A stretch of DNA of 64,000 bases from Platismatia glauca (Eukaryota; Ascomycota; Lecanoromycetes; Lecanorales; Parmeliaceae): positions 558,001 through 622,000 of the forward strand of contig OY745773.1 in NCBI GenBank assembly GCA_963556305.1, given 5' to 3'. Shown here piece by piece: positions 1 through 12,535 of the stretch (its first letter is position 1; every line of letters starts with the position of its first letter). The notes beneath the pieces were generated by a model. That model ran no database searches. It saw only the letters and a program-made list of their open reading frames with translations, and was not told the DNA's origin. The position numbers and the translations under genes were made by a program.

Positions 1-1442
1 CTTCCTCGCGCCGCTCGAGGTCCGCACGAAATAGGTACGATCTCTCGCTCGGAGGTGATTTGCCACGACGTGACGGGAGCGAAGCACCACAGCCTGGTTC
101 TCGGCGGCGGAGAAGCGATGCATGGAGTGAGTGCGGGGCTGCGGTTCTGGGGGGAGGGTGGTGGCGGTGTATCGATCGTTCACGCTATGATTCGAGAGGA
201 GGGTCGGGAGGTGGGAGTCGGGGACGAGACGAGGCCGCATGGGGATGGGGGGATGGCGGGCTGGGAGGCATGGTGGGAGGGTGAGGATTGAGTTTCCATC
301 GTCGAATCTTGCGAGTGTCCCACTGCTGCGGTCTGTGCGCTCTGCGATACATGGTAGGTGATAGAAAATTAGCAAGAAGGCAAGAGGCAGGCCAGGACGC
401 ACGCAAGGGGCACAGCAGTAGGACGGTGAGAGTGTCGGTGGGCGCTACGGCTCGCTACTTTGGGAGTATAAACCTAGGCAAGCCCATCCTGCTCATCCAT
501 TTGGCTCGCGGCGCCAGCGTCCCACCCCGATTCTCGACTTCGTTGGAACCAGTCCGCCCGAGGCCCGGTGTCGACGATCGACGAGGGATTGCCGTTTGGT
601 GGAATCAGCCTCATCTAGATGAGCTAGACGAGGCCAGCACAACTAGTCCATAAGGGTAGGTAGCCGAGCGTGTGTTCATCGCCAAGGCGTGCCCTCGGCC
701 GACTCATCTCACTCGGCCTCGCAGTTCAAGCGTGAAGCATTCCATAGAATTCAAAGAACTTCTCAATGCACAGTGAGACTCCTCAACACCATCGTGACAC
801 GCCCCGCGACGCACCCCGTGCAATGCTTCCGGAAACGCCCATTCCCCCGCATTAGAGTACCTAGATAATTCCTCCGCCTTTTCGCACGGTGCGAAAAGAT
901 TCGGCGGTCGAGGCGCTAGCGGCGTAGGCCTCCCGTCCTGGAAGTGGAAGGGGCCAGATTGAGCGATTGAGATTTGAGGGAGTGGACAGGACGATCTGCG
1001 TACCTGGACGTATTGCCGCGCAAGTGGTGCTCCTTCCCGTCAGCCTCCGTGGCGGCCGCCATCCCGTGTCTAGCGCTCCTGCAGGGGGGTTTTCAAACTC
1101 CGACGGTCGAGGGGCACCGCCACGGTCGACCTCAATTTGGCGAGGAGATTGGATTTTTCAAAGTTTGCCTGTCGGACTGGGAGGCTTGTGAGTTGGCGGG
1201 CGTGTGCTGGTCCGCGTGGGAATAGATGTGGGTTAGGTAGGGTCCACCAGTGTCTATCTGGTAGCGAACAACGGCCCACAATGCTTGCCTTTGGTGCCAA
1301 CATACAAAAGCTCCCCCGCCCTCGTTTTGTCTGCACATCATTTGCTTCAGCTTACATTCCCGTCATTTGCCAATTATCCCCCGTTGCGCAACCCCGTCGT
1401 GCTGTGCTGCAAAAAGACTCTTCTGTTCCCTGAGTCCCAATC
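1..1442. other. intergenic, no gene seen
   Basis: Several overlapping open frames occur on both strands (for example plus 288-653), but none has a recognisable domain, a convincing splice pattern or protein-like composition. The last part presumably carries the promoter of the secreted-protein gene that starts at 1443. Confidence 0.5.
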
Positions 1443-2151
1443 ATGAAGGCCTCATGCATACAGACCCTCCTTCTCTGCTTCCTTCCGATCCTGACTGCAG
1501 CCCACCCTCCACCAACCTCCCCGGATGGCAGCCCATGCGGTACCTGCATCCAAGACAATGAAGTCGAAGGCATCGCCCAGCGCTGGCTCAACGCCTTCGC
1601 GACCGGCGGCCTGCCCACGCTCGATTCAGCCGTTACTGAAAACGTGCGCCCAAATCTGCCCTTCGGAGATCGGGACAATCGGCTGACGTTGCCACTGGAC
1701 AGATCATGATCTACGACGAAGGCGCCAACAACGGCACCACCTCCGCCTACGTCCACAACCGCACGGAACTGTACAACACCATCAGCGAAGGGCCGTACGG
1801 AGGCAACGGCGTGACCAATGTTACATACGACGTCGTCTTCACGTTCCACACGTGCGATAGGATCGCGTTGCGGTGGCAGCAGAATGAATACACGACCGCT
1901 GATATCGGATATGGGAGGTACGGTCGACGATTCCATAACGCTCTTTCCGAGAGAAAGCTGCATGTGTACGGCACGGCGCTGACGGGTCGTGTAGTCAAGT
2001 GCCGGCGGGCAAATACATCGAATTCAAGGGCACTGACCTTTTGACGATCGATCTGGCGAGCAAGAAGGTGGAAAACGTGACGACCTCGGCGGATCTGCTG
2101 AACGATTATCGGGCGCTGGGGTACAATTTGGGCGTCTTGAACCCGAGCTGA
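1443..2151 (+). CDS. secreted SnoaL/NTF2-like small protein
   Basis: Three exons are inferred: 1443-1643, 1703-1917 and 1995-2151, giving 190 aa. The first intron (59 nt) has a GCTGAC branch site and a clean GT..AG. The second (77 nt) is needed because the end of the gene reads in another frame, and GCTGAC again sits just upstream of its acceptor. Residues 1-20 form a signal peptide ending near ILTAAHP. An N-terminal CGTC pair and several N-x-S/T sites fit a secreted protein. The body (LNAFATGG near the start, FKGTDLLTIDL near the end) resembles SnoaL/NTF2-fold proteins common among fungal secreted hypotheticals. No catalytic role can be read. The second intron is the least certain part of the model. 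Confidence 0.65.
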
Positions 2152-2390
2152 GCGCTTTGCTCATCTGCTCGTACTTCATTTCTTCGGGCGACGCAGGTTT
2201 CGTTGCAGCCTCCGAGATGTAAATCCTCATGCGTAGGTTGGGAGACGGGTCTGGAAATGGTATGAGCCTGGGCCAGAGCTCACACGAGCAGAACGAATTC
2301 ATGCGTCTGTCCATCGGCGTGCCATTCGTACGTTGTCTTTAAAAGCATAAGACCATGCAGGTTATCTTGCTTGGATACTCCAGCCTTCGT

Positions 2391-3916
2391 TCACTCCCAC
2401 TGCCCACCCCTAATCACAGGCCTGGCAGGATCCCAGGGCCCGATGACCACATTCTTATACCTCTGCAACCCAATCAACCACCAGCTGCATCCTCCCATGC
2501 CGACCACACTGCCGACGCACCATATCACCGCTCCCGCAACAGCCCTCTTCCACCCCCCCTGCCACAAAGGCTTCGCACTCAACGCCGTCCCCAGACCCGC
2601 TCCAGCGCCTATCACCAACGCCAAAGTCAGAAAGAGATGCCCACGCCAGCTTATATGCCTCAAGTACCGCCTAAACACTGGGAAGAGCCCGAACACCTCG
2701 ATGCTGAAGAGGGTTAAGCTGAACACATGCGTCGTACTCGGAAGCCTGCTCGCCAGCACTGTGCTGGCCATCAGCGCCGCATTTGTGCTTAGAGACGCAG
2801 GGAACTTGACCCCCACACCCCCACTGTAATCGAAGAAGAATATGTTGATGCACATGAGCCAGAACGTCATTGCCCAGATGGAATCGCTGGTGGTGGATTC
2901 TGTCAGCGATTTCAAGATGGGTGAGAGGCCGAGAAGCGCGATGTAGATCAAGATAGCTGACTTGGCCGTGGCGAGGCGGGAGTGGGTGTGGGGGGTTTGG
3001 CTTGGCGTGGTGGAAGGGGCGTGTAAGTGGAGATTCGAAGGGTGGTGTGAGAGTGTCGGAGAAGGACCGGAAGAGATTGAGGTCTGCGAGTGTGAGTGCG
3101 AATGACCTTTCCGCGACAAGTTGTTGGTCGAAAGGGTCAATCCGAGGCCAACGGTGGAGGAGTTGGCGCTGTAATTCGAAGGCGTCGGACCTGTCGTAGT
3201 GCTGACGGGAGAGCTAGCGCCGCTGAGCGCGGAGCTGTTGTTGGAGTCACCATTGTTATGGGGTTCTGCGATGGCCTTGGAAGCGGCTTCCTGACCCACC
3301 CAGAAGTCCCAAAGCACCCAGCCGAGGACCGTGCCTGCGCTACCCCAACTGACGACGGAGACCGGGGACACGCGTTGCTGGTATATGCCGACAAAGGAAC
3401 AGACGAATATGGCGACGGAGGAGATGTGCTGAACGATGACGGTCGAGTCGGCGACCAGAGGCCAGAAATCGTAGGGGCGTAATCGAGGGTTGCGCTGGAG
3501 GTGCGAGAGGAAGGTCGGAGGGTCGGTGTAATTGTCAGGATCTGTCGTCACCGTCAGATCTATACTCTCAAGAAGTTTTGGGCAGATAACCACTCACAAT
3601 CCTTTTGTTTGACCCATAGTAATTTCTTCCACACACCCTTCCCTCTTCGACTTCCGCTGCGCCCTCTGTCTTTGCCGCGTCTGCGTCGGGTAGAGCCCGC
3701 TGGTCTGATGCTCAGACCGTCAGTCACACCAGAGATACTTTCCAGGCCGCCATAACGATCGATGGGCAGCTGTCTTCTCGGTGGTGACTGCGCGTAGAAG
3801 GCATCTTCAGGGGCTAAGTGATTGGGATCTGAGAAAGGCCGATGGGGAATGGGGGGTTTCTTATCGGGACCGTATTGGAGATTTGGCGATGCAGCAGATG
3901 TCTGGGTAGGTGTCAT
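2391..3916 (-). CDS. GPI2: GPI2/PIG-C, subunit of the GPI-GlcNAc transferase
   Basis: Two exons, 3916-3598 and 3541-2391, give 489 aa. The 56 nt intron has a GTGAGT donor and a CTGAC branch, and splicing creates the family motif YPDNYTD. GPI2 is a membrane subunit of the ER complex that transfers GlcNAc to phosphatidylinositol, the first step of GPI-anchor synthesis. The N-terminal 100 residues are polar and basic. WKKLLWVKQKDYPDNYTD is followed by an FLSHLQRN..RPYDFWPL block and several membrane helices. A long Ser/His-rich cytosolic insert (about residues 225-310) separates the two membrane halves, as is usual in filamentous fungi. The C-terminal part keeps FSIEVFGLFPVFRRYLR. It is longer than the yeast protein because of the N-terminus and the insert. 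Confidence 0.93.
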
Positions 3917-4678
3917 TGATTGTACGGCCTGCGTCGAAGCTCCATTGTGCTTGTCACTGATAGATGCAAATTGGATCGAGAGACGCTGTAGCCGCTACTC
4001 CAGATAGCGGCCTTGGCATTCTTCGTTCCGCCGTATCAGAGAGAGCACCAAAAGCAAACAAGTAAGGTAGTATTTCTACTCGAGGAGCCACTATGATGGA
4101 AAGAGAAATGCCAAGATTCTCAGAAAGTTGCTAACGACACTTGGCCCTAAGCCTCTCTACAGTACGTCCAGCACGCATGCCGCCAAAGCCGCAAGCGGCG
4201 GACGACCGCAGGGGACAGAGGCACGCGCATTACCATTTATTTCAGCGAGTGATTCGAACACGGAGACCGCTGCGGTTGTGCGCCGGGTGGGGTAGGAGAT
4301 GAGAGGGGGTTTGTTTACGGAGAAAGGCTGAGGTATTGGGCGAGGAGATGAAGGGGAGAGCTTGGGAGAGCTTGGGGACTAGGTAGCTTGAGCATGTCGG
4401 CCGCGGTTGGAACCCCCATGGCGCTGAGGTTGAGATCTCGAAGAGAATATTGCTTTTCTTGAATTATGAATGGGTATTGATATTAGTATCGTAGAGATCG
4501 AATCGCTATTCCGCAGATGGGGTATCCTGGCAACTCCGACCCAACCGTCAGCAATGCTGCTGATGAAGTGAAAAGATATCTACAGTTGACGCACTCCTTT
4601 CTATCCCATGCCCGTAGACCCAATGCAATGCCATGTCCATGCCGCCTTGCCGTCTTCTCACGCACACTAACCCATCCC
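3917..4678. other. intergenic, no gene seen
   Basis: This stretch lies between the start of GPI2 and the end of the receptor-like gene, both on the minus strand, so it should hold the GPI2 promoter and the downstream gene's 3' UTR. No conserved frame or repeat was noticed. Confidence 0.5.
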
Positions 4679-6216
4679 TCACGACCTGAAACTATAGTCC
4701 TTCCTCGGCTCCAAAGGCTGCCTCTCACTCTCCTCGCTGAACCCCCTCTCCACGTCCCACTCTTCCTGTACCCTTATCTCCTTCCCAAGGTGCCTTCTAT
4801 CCCAGTTCTTCGTGGGACTTGGCTGGTAGTTATCTTCTTTGGGCGGTACAGGCGGCCCTCTCGATTGGACCGGCGAACTTAACGAAGGACTCCTCAAATT
4901 CGCCGCGGACGACGGGAACATCATATTTGCCGCCTTATTATCCACATATCTGGGTGGTGGTGACACCATAGCTGCCCCTCGAGGACTCCCAGGCCACCGA
5001 GGTATCTCCGGCATCTCCTTCTCCAGTCCTGGGTTTTTCCTCGTCGCCGAGGGAGTCGTCCATTTCGAGCCCATTTGGCTTGGGCGCATAAAGATGGGGA
5101 TGGTTCCCGACATGACGGACGATAGCCATGAGGAGGCGCCCGAGTCACCGACTTTCTTGAAGATGGGCTTGAGGACCGGGAGGCAGGCGTTGATGACGCC
5201 GAGGAGGGCTTCAAGGCAGGTGAAAAGGGCGACGAGTGAGTATATTTGGTGGGCGTTGGTGCCGTTGTTCATCGCCGAAATGTCAATGCGGATGACTGTT
5301 ATGACGCAGATTCTAGATTTCTGTTAGGACGAAACATCGCGGATGTTGGTAGAGAAAAAATGCAAAGAGGAGGGACACAAATGGACATACATGATGCCCA
5401 AGCCAAACATGCCGCTCAAAACCACTTTCTTGCCCACAGCCATTTGCAAACCCCATAGCACGGGCATCGGAAGCACCACCACAGTCACATCCACCAGTAG
5501 ATTGAAAATGCCAATGAACAAATCCAGCGATTTTTGATCTCCACAGTGACCACCTGGTATTGAGTGATCCCAATTGAACGAGATTGGGTGGCAAATCAGA
5601 CATGCGCCGAGAATGGTGGCGGCGCCGAATACCGCATTGATGCCATGGACCACATAGCATGTCATACGGAAAGATTTTGTTCGGAAAATGCGGATGTAGA
5701 GGGCGAGGACCGAGGCGCGGATCAAGGTAACAGCGACTGCCCAGGTGACTTGGCCGACAAGGAGAGCCTGTTGATGCTTTAGCAATGATTAGGTTACTGT
5801 CATGGATGAGGGCAAGACCTTGAATTGAAGCACAACCAATCTTCCAATGGCTTCGGGATTGCCATATTGCGTAACGTCTCCGCCCAAGTCCCAATATATA
5901 TTTGCTGCAAATATATCAATACGCAGTCTTGAGATGCGCATAGCGGTTACACTAAATGCTTACAGTGCATTGTAAAGACGGACAATGCCAGCGCCCATAT
6001 CTGATTTGTGTTAGTTGACCTTCTTGTATTTTCTCTCTGGGGAGCGCCTACCAAGCCGACAATGACAAGATAGTCATTGGCCTCCAATACGTGGTTTTGG
6101 ATCTTTCGCGCCCACAATCTGAAGATGACGGCAACGATTGCAAGAAAGGAGAAGACGGATAAAACAACAACATGCGTAACCCTTGTTGGGTCTTGCGAGA
6201 ACGGGGTCGGCGCCAT
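4679..6216 (-). CDS. PTH11-like rhodopsin-domain integral membrane protein
   Basis: Five exons (6216-6052, 6000-5964, 5904-5819, 5767-5391, 5312-4679) give 432 aa. The introns are 51, 59, 51 and 78 nt, and each splice restores a transmembrane helix, for example VIVGLIWALALSVFTMH. The first about 300 residues form the seven-helix fungal rhodopsin fold found in PTH11-like receptors and related membrane proteins. Conserved pieces are RLWARKIQNHVLEANDYL, LIRASVLALYIRIF and the last helices ending ACLPVLKPIF. The remaining about 130 residues are a polar cytosolic tail rich in Pro and Ser. There is no CFEM domain at the N-terminus. Ligand and coupling cannot be read. The 37 nt second exon is short but fits in phase. 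Confidence 0.9.
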
Positions 6217-7666
6217 GCTGTGGCCTTGATCGTGTTTTCTGCAGATCGGGTGCTGCTTGATAAGGGTACGTTGTGTTTCGGTCGATGGCAGGATTGCTAC
6301 TCCCCGCAGTGTTCACCGGTAGGGCAGACAAGAGGAAGGAAACGATCGGAAACACTGCGCCATAAAACATCAGGTGTGAGAGGCAAACACGTTATGAAGC
6401 GGGCATCTCAATGCATCATGCTCTCTCGGATCGACCTTGTCCAATGCATTGGTGCATTATGCCGGTAAGGTCTGGATAGGCACAGGCAATAATAACGGGG
6501 TGGAAGGCGGGGGGAAAAGAAGTAATCGAAGCACATGTTCCTGCGCCGTAACGCACACGCACGTTGCTCCCAGACAAGTGTGAAGTAGCATGAACCCTGA
6601 GGGCGTAATTAGAAAATAGCCGGTCTACCATGTGGCCACTTGGGAGAAGTGAGAAGGGCCGGAGATGAGCTGCACCTGTGGCATAGTCTCCCCACCATCT
6701 CTACTCATCCGTCTCCCAATCCAATCCAATTATAGCAGCAGTAAGCGTGGTGTTTCGTCTGTTTCTCCGGGCTCACAAGTCACAATAATGTGAGAGATAC
6801 TTGATCATTTCAAAAGGTGGGGTTGGGAGGGTTGCTTGTTCCTCGGGTTGAATGCCACGATGTGAAGCTTGGACCGAGCGAGCCGAGGGTCCGTCGATTT
6901 TTAGGCTGGTGCCGCACAAAGGCAAAGATTCAGCATGAATCGAATGAGGCCTCCTAAGTACTATTCCTTATTAGTAGGAGGCTCCTTGGAAAGCTTCGGA
7001 TTGAGTCGATTCTGACATCTGAATAAATGCGCTTGCTGGGCTTGCATCATGCCTGTAGAGCAAAGGCGAGCTGCATCGACATGGTCTCGCGCTGACGCAA
7101 TTTGCTTCCCTCTGACCCACTGCAATGTCGCTGGGAGGCACAGGCGAAGCGGGTCCTCCTTCTGCTTCTGGTCATCTACTCAAAAGAGAAGCCTCCAACG
7201 TGTGACTTGTGCGGCGGGTCTCGACGATCAAACAGAACCGTGTTCATGGGTCACACTGTGTATCAAATGTTCGAAACGCAGGCTGTGAATGTGCCTCCTC
7301 CACGCCTCTGATCCTCAGACCAAGAGTGTATCAGCCCCCAGTCTTCACACACTCATGCAAAAATTCATCTCGATTCCGCCGGCTGCCGCAAAGTCCAACG
7401 ACAACGACAATATAGCGACGTAAGAATCAACCTTTGGGAGGCTTGAATACGGTAGCCCGAGGATAATTCGAAATGATAGCAGGTGTGCTCAAGCGAATAT
7501 GTTGAAAATCTTACGCTCTCGCGCATGCACAAATCTCTCCGCCTCCCCAGGAAGGATGCCAAGAACGCAGAATGCTGCCCCCAACGCCTCGCTCTCAGCT
7601 CCACTATGTATAGACAGATCCAACATCATCCTCACTTCCCCTCTCGTTTCACTCACAACAACAACT
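6217..7666. other. intergenic, no gene seen
   Basis: This lies between the start of the receptor-like gene and the 3' end of the MFS transporter, both minus strand. A short palindromic stretch near 6947-6983 (TCCTAAGTA..TAGTAGGAGG) is too small to call. No coding frame here has recognisable features. Confidence 0.45.
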
Positions 7667-10340
7667 TTAGAATTTCTCCATAAAGTTCTTCCTCACCGTC
7701 CACATTCGTGCCCTCTTGCCATAAATGTACATCGGCACTGTTGTCGTCAAGCATGCCAGCTGAATACCGCCGATCGCAACAAATGTGTTCTTCATCCCAT
7801 CGCCATCTAGCCAGCGATTGAAAAATAAGGAGAAGACTAGGCCATGGAGAATGTCTAAAAATGAGAATTAGCACAAACGCTGGATCCTGGTCATCCGACA
7901 CACTCGACTTACTTTTAGAGAAATTAAGAGTGACCAGAGCCTCGCCGGCATACTGGCGATAGCTGTCGACAGCAAAAGTGATGGACGTGGTACTACCAAG
8001 CGCGCACCCAAAGCTAATGATGCCAAAGAACACAGTTGGCACGATCCAGTTGTCTCTTTCTTGAGCACTCCACCCATAACCCATCAAGCCGATACAGGTC
8101 GCAATCGTCACTGGAATCGCCATCACTAGTCGGAACTCGGGCTCATAGACACCACCATTGCGTCGACTCATATACCGCACGATGATGTCACTCACTTTAC
8201 CCGCCACGGCGGTTCCCAAAACGCCGCCTATGAAGGGGGAAACGTAGACCAGACCTGCCTGAAGGGGAGTGAAGTTGTAAGTTGCCTTATTCTCGAATAT
8301 CGTAGAGACCGATTCGGAAAGGACGATCAGCCAGCCAATGCTCAGAGAGTAGAGCAGAGTACTCCATAGAATGGATGGGTATGCGAAAAGAATGAAAGGG
8401 CGGATTGCGACCTTAAACCAATTTTCGTGGCGGAGCTTACCATTCCAAGGCTTGAGAGTTTGCCTGTATGTCTTTGCCGGCTGCGTTCGAAGGTACGTAG
8501 TATATCGTTGAGGTTCAGGTCCCGGCGATTTCATGCTCGGTGTCGCTGTCTCGTGATTTGCCTTGGTGGAGCTAGGCGTTCCCGGAATCGCTTCGGAGCC
8601 CTCGTGCTCATTCTTCAAGTAATCAGTGCCAGGCTTCTCGTGGGCTATGTAGAACGGAGAATTGAAATTGTGAAGACCGGGTGTTTGGGGCCCTTCGCCT
8701 CTAGGCTCAATCCTTGCCGCAAGTCTGTGACTTGCTGGTGACGAAGGCCGAGGGACTTCTTGACTAGTACCCCCAGCATTACTAACTTCTTGAGACCGTC
8801 GCTCGTCCTCGTCTCGATCCATTTTCGATTCCGGGACCAAGACTGCGTCATTCTTCTCCGACAGATCTTCGCTCTCCTTTTGAGCTTGATCGACAAATCC
8901 AACGTGCTGCGCGTTCTTTTGCTGCCTTCTTTCCGCGATCGTTGCGCGACCGAATCCTGTAGCGGATGCTGAGTTGCCAATGGCAAGTCTTCTCATGTCC
9001 GATGGCCCGTCACCACCAGCAGATGGCTCGTTCTTTTCGTCCTGCGCGTTGTGGTGGAAGATTCTCGATAAACTTGCTAATCCTGTTCTGCGACTCTTTG
9101 AATGTGGCCGCGGTGTCCGATCCCAAAAGGTCTCTGGCACAAATAAGAACATGAGCACAAAACAAAATCCAACGACCATGGCGACTACCCTAGTACCTGT
9201 AAGCTTCTGACTCTTCTTTGGCCGAGACATTAGAGAACTAACCAGAAAACCCAGCGCCAAGATAAGCCTTGGATGATAGCTGCACTGACTAGCGGTATTA
9301 GATTCTTGCCACTCAAAAGGAGCAGCGTGTATATCCCGAGTCGATAGGCCCGCTCGTGTAAGTAGAAGATCTCAGCAATAGTGGCCGAAGGAAGACATTC
9401 GACCGGGCTCACTGCCAGCCCCATGAACACCCTAGCAACGACCAACGATGCATAATTTGGTGATAATGCGCACCAAACCGCGCTCACGATGAACAAGATA
9501 ATTCCTACGAGATAGACAGGGCGTTTGCCAAATAGGATCGCCGTAGGCGAGAATACTACTGAGCCCACACCAAGCCCCATCATATACAGTCCTGTGGTAA
9601 GGGCGACCTTCGGAATGGAAACCTTGTATGTAGCCGCAACCTCTTTGAATCCAGCGGCGAGGACCGGTGTCATACCGCCGCCCAGCATACAGTAGAAACC
9701 AAGAGAAAGCAAAGCAACGTCTCGTCTCCAGCTCGGCCAATTCAAAGGATCGTTCATTGAGTCCTCAGGCTGAGGTTCTAGTATAATCTTGCCGTCTTTG
9801 GTCTTTTTCTTCTCTTCCACAGAATGCCCTGATATTTGCCGACGTAAGGAGGGTCTGGCACTTCCAGGTCTTGAAGGCGGTGGAAATGGTGAAGGTAATG
9901 AGGAGGCAGATGTTCTGGCTGGTGCGTTGCGCAGACCCAAAGGCTCGTTGTGCTTAGTATTAGACATGAGAAGGATGGAGCCTAGAGAGGCATTGAGTCA
10001 GCCTACTGCCAGCCGCGGACATACCCCGCGGTCCACGGTGAATCTCCTGGTGGTTTGGGCAACAGGCAAGGCGCGGTAGACCTGGATGGCACTGCGCTTG
10101 AAACGTACCTGGCACCTCGTCAGTCTGCCTGTCGTTGAGGACTCCCATGCTCCATTTCTCTGGCTTGGCCTTGCTTCCATCGTCTTCATCAATCGAGCTC
10201 GCAGGACTCATCGTTTCCTGGGTCGAATTGGTAACGCCCAACACTCGTCTCCACAGTGGGACTTTAATTTCCGCCTGATTGGCGGCGGCAAATTCGGACG
10301 GTGGGAGAGCGCGACCGCTCGGCTGCTCTTTTACTGTCAT
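7667..10340 (-). CDS. MFS transporter, DHA1 type, with a long central loop
   Basis: Four exons (10340-10109, 9981-9243, 9189-7913, 7854-7667) give 811 aa. The introns are 127, 53 and 58 nt, and each splice restores a known MFS stretch: VPGSILLMSNTKHNEPLG, WVFWVVAMVVGF and NFSKNILHGLVFSLFF. It is a twelve-helix proton-driven exporter/importer of the plasma membrane. DPLNWPSWRRD before the first helix and RVFMGLAVSPVECLPSATI in the N-half place it near the fungal DHA1 (HOL1/polyamine/drug) group. The loop between helices 6 and 7, about 200 residues of Ser/Pro/Gln-rich charged sequence, is much longer than usual and explains the size. The substrate is unknown. The first intron is the longest and least certain. 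Confidence 0.88.
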
Positions 10341-11797
10341 CGCGGTTATACAGTCTGGAGACTAGGGAGGATTGCGAGCTGGGATGGAAGAAAGGTTGCG
10401 GTTTGTTGGGGAAGTTACTTGGTGAGTGAAAGGCTTAATGCAGGTGGCAGCCCAGCTGCACCTCAAAGGATATAGAGTCGATGTAGGCTTAGGAAGAGAG
10501 GCTTCGTAGGTGATGAATAAAAATAATTCTATGGGGAAGTGTCGGGACAAAGAATATTATTATGTAGATGTGGTCAAAGGAAGCTTGAGGGTGGGGTGAA
10601 TGTCATGGGGGGCTCCAACCGTGGGTGGGAGTCCATTGTTGGCAGGCGCAATGGACACGGGGATAGGGAGGCATGTTCCAACGCTGATACAGTACCGCCC
10701 AGGTTGCAGGTATGAAGTGTCGTACCGGTCAGGTCACAAGGTTCATAATGGGAGGATGCTTGGCCGTCAGAGATACAGGCACACTCACCGCTCTCGCCAC
10801 TTTCATCCCGGGCCCCCGGTTGTTGGCGGCGCCAGCGCCAATATCCCCCCATTCGCAGTCAATGAAGCCGAACAATCGACCTGGCATTCTGCCTTCAACA
10901 CTGCCCTGTACCAGCTTTCTTGTGAATACTATCAATGGCTTCTGCGATAAGCGAAGAGCCTTGCGGGGACTACAATTCGACTCTTCTCCAAAAGCGGAGA
11001 AGATATTGAGGTCTCACCCCACAAGATGGGATCAGGCTATCGGCCGACTCCCAGCTGACCAGTAGAATAGGTAACAATAATACATATCCCCCTGCTGCGC
11101 CCGAAACATACGGGACCCTGCAGCGAAACACTCTAAGTAGATGTTTCGCCTCCAGATGGAACCAATCATTGAATGATTCAACACCTAAATCAATAAGGCA
11201 TCGTCTAGCTTCAGTGGCCGAGTGGGCGGCAGCCGTGTCGCATATGCACGATGCCTGTCAGAATGCTCCAACGATTTACCAGAAATAGGTATCCCCGCTA
11301 CTTACGCAATCATACTGCGGCCACGTGCTTCTTCAATCTAAGCGTCGGACGACGATGCTTGCGATACAAGGAAGTCTATCTCTCTGCTTCTTTCGAGCGT
11401 ATCAGGTACTAATACTCGCGGTTCGCTTCCTTTCCTTCCCGGAACTTGAAGCCTGGAGTACCACTTTGCACAAGACATTCTTTACATACTATCAAGACAG
11501 ACTTGCCGTGGATAAATTTCAATGAAACATTGCTCTTCACCAAGAGACTCTTCCGACCACGGACGGTACGTTGGCTTCGGCTTGTCTTTCTTCCTATGTG
11601 CTCACAGGTTGACCGTTGCACAAGCCAGTCGGAAGCAACGGCCCTATTTCGAACTCCACTATTCTCTATCTGCTTGTCATCCTTTTCAATCACTCACTGA
11701 TCATCTCCAATACTTGAGAAAAAGCATTCAAACTGCCAATCCCATCTGAACAGCGATAATCACCAACACCGTATGTACCGACTCACAAATAGTAGTC
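10341..11797. other. intergenic, gene-poor
   Basis: This is upstream of the MFS gene. Short frames on both strands (for example plus 11325-11525 and 11446-11700) have no recognisable domain. I see no repeat or RNA gene. Confidence 0.4.
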
Positions 11798-12535
11798 GTG
11801 GACTTGAGATCAGTCCCTGCCACAGTGCTATGGCTCGAGCAGACGACCTATCTCCTTGGCCGATCAGGACATACCATAGCAATACTAGCTCAGACTGATG
11901 AGCCTACAGGCCGTGTGACCCTTGCACGAGTGCCTTATACCACTAGAGCACCAATGGCTCCACTTCCCACCACACACGCCCCCCTTTCCTCGGGATGGAC
12001 GTATGGAGGATGCGACAAGGACAGGTATCCCACTTACTGCGTGCTTTCCATGCTGTAGCCCTACAACCAAACTCTTACTATTCAGTCATGCGTCTGGTCT
12101 TGTTATGAACTCGGGTACTCTATTTCAGGCTTGGAAATGCACAAGCACTGATTTTGCAGCAACCATAAAGTACTTACAATGGAGGTGCTCTACTTCGAAT
12201 GCAATTTGTCTGGCAGTGGCAACACGATGGAGATTTGCGGTGGTAGCAACAGACTGAGCATATACTCGAACGGAATTGTGACGACGTTCAAAATCGGAAG
12301 CAGTACAGACTTCTGGACCCAATACGACAGACTCTACTATAGCAGCATCTTCCAATGTTGGTACTCTCGCAAGCCAGTACCAGCCACCACTGTGGCCGCT
12401 GATGGGGTGGTAGCGGGAATTGCAATTATGATAGCACTGGTCGGTTACCTTCGACGGCAGATCAGGAGCAACCTCTCAAATGGACAGTCAACTGCAAGTA
12501 TTATAAGTTACTGCACAGGTATGGCCACCTGCTGA
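11798..12535 (+). pseudogene. WSC-domain membrane protein remnant (or mis-spliced gene)
   Basis: The frame at 12179-12535 contains SGSGNTMEICGGSNRLSIYS, the hallmark end of a WSC carbohydrate-binding domain. It is followed by one membrane helix (GVVAGIAIMIALVGYL) and a basic RRQIR stop-transfer sequence. Upstream, 11798-12058 ends with SSGWTYGGCDKD, which resembles the first line of a WSC domain. The middle of the domain, with its other cysteines, cannot be found in one frame. The Ser/Thr-rich stalk that normally separates WSC from the helix is also nearly absent. WSC proteins with a single helix usually act as cell-wall stress sensors or wall-anchored lectins. I read this as a decayed copy, although a gene with several unusual introns is possible. 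Confidence 0.35.
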
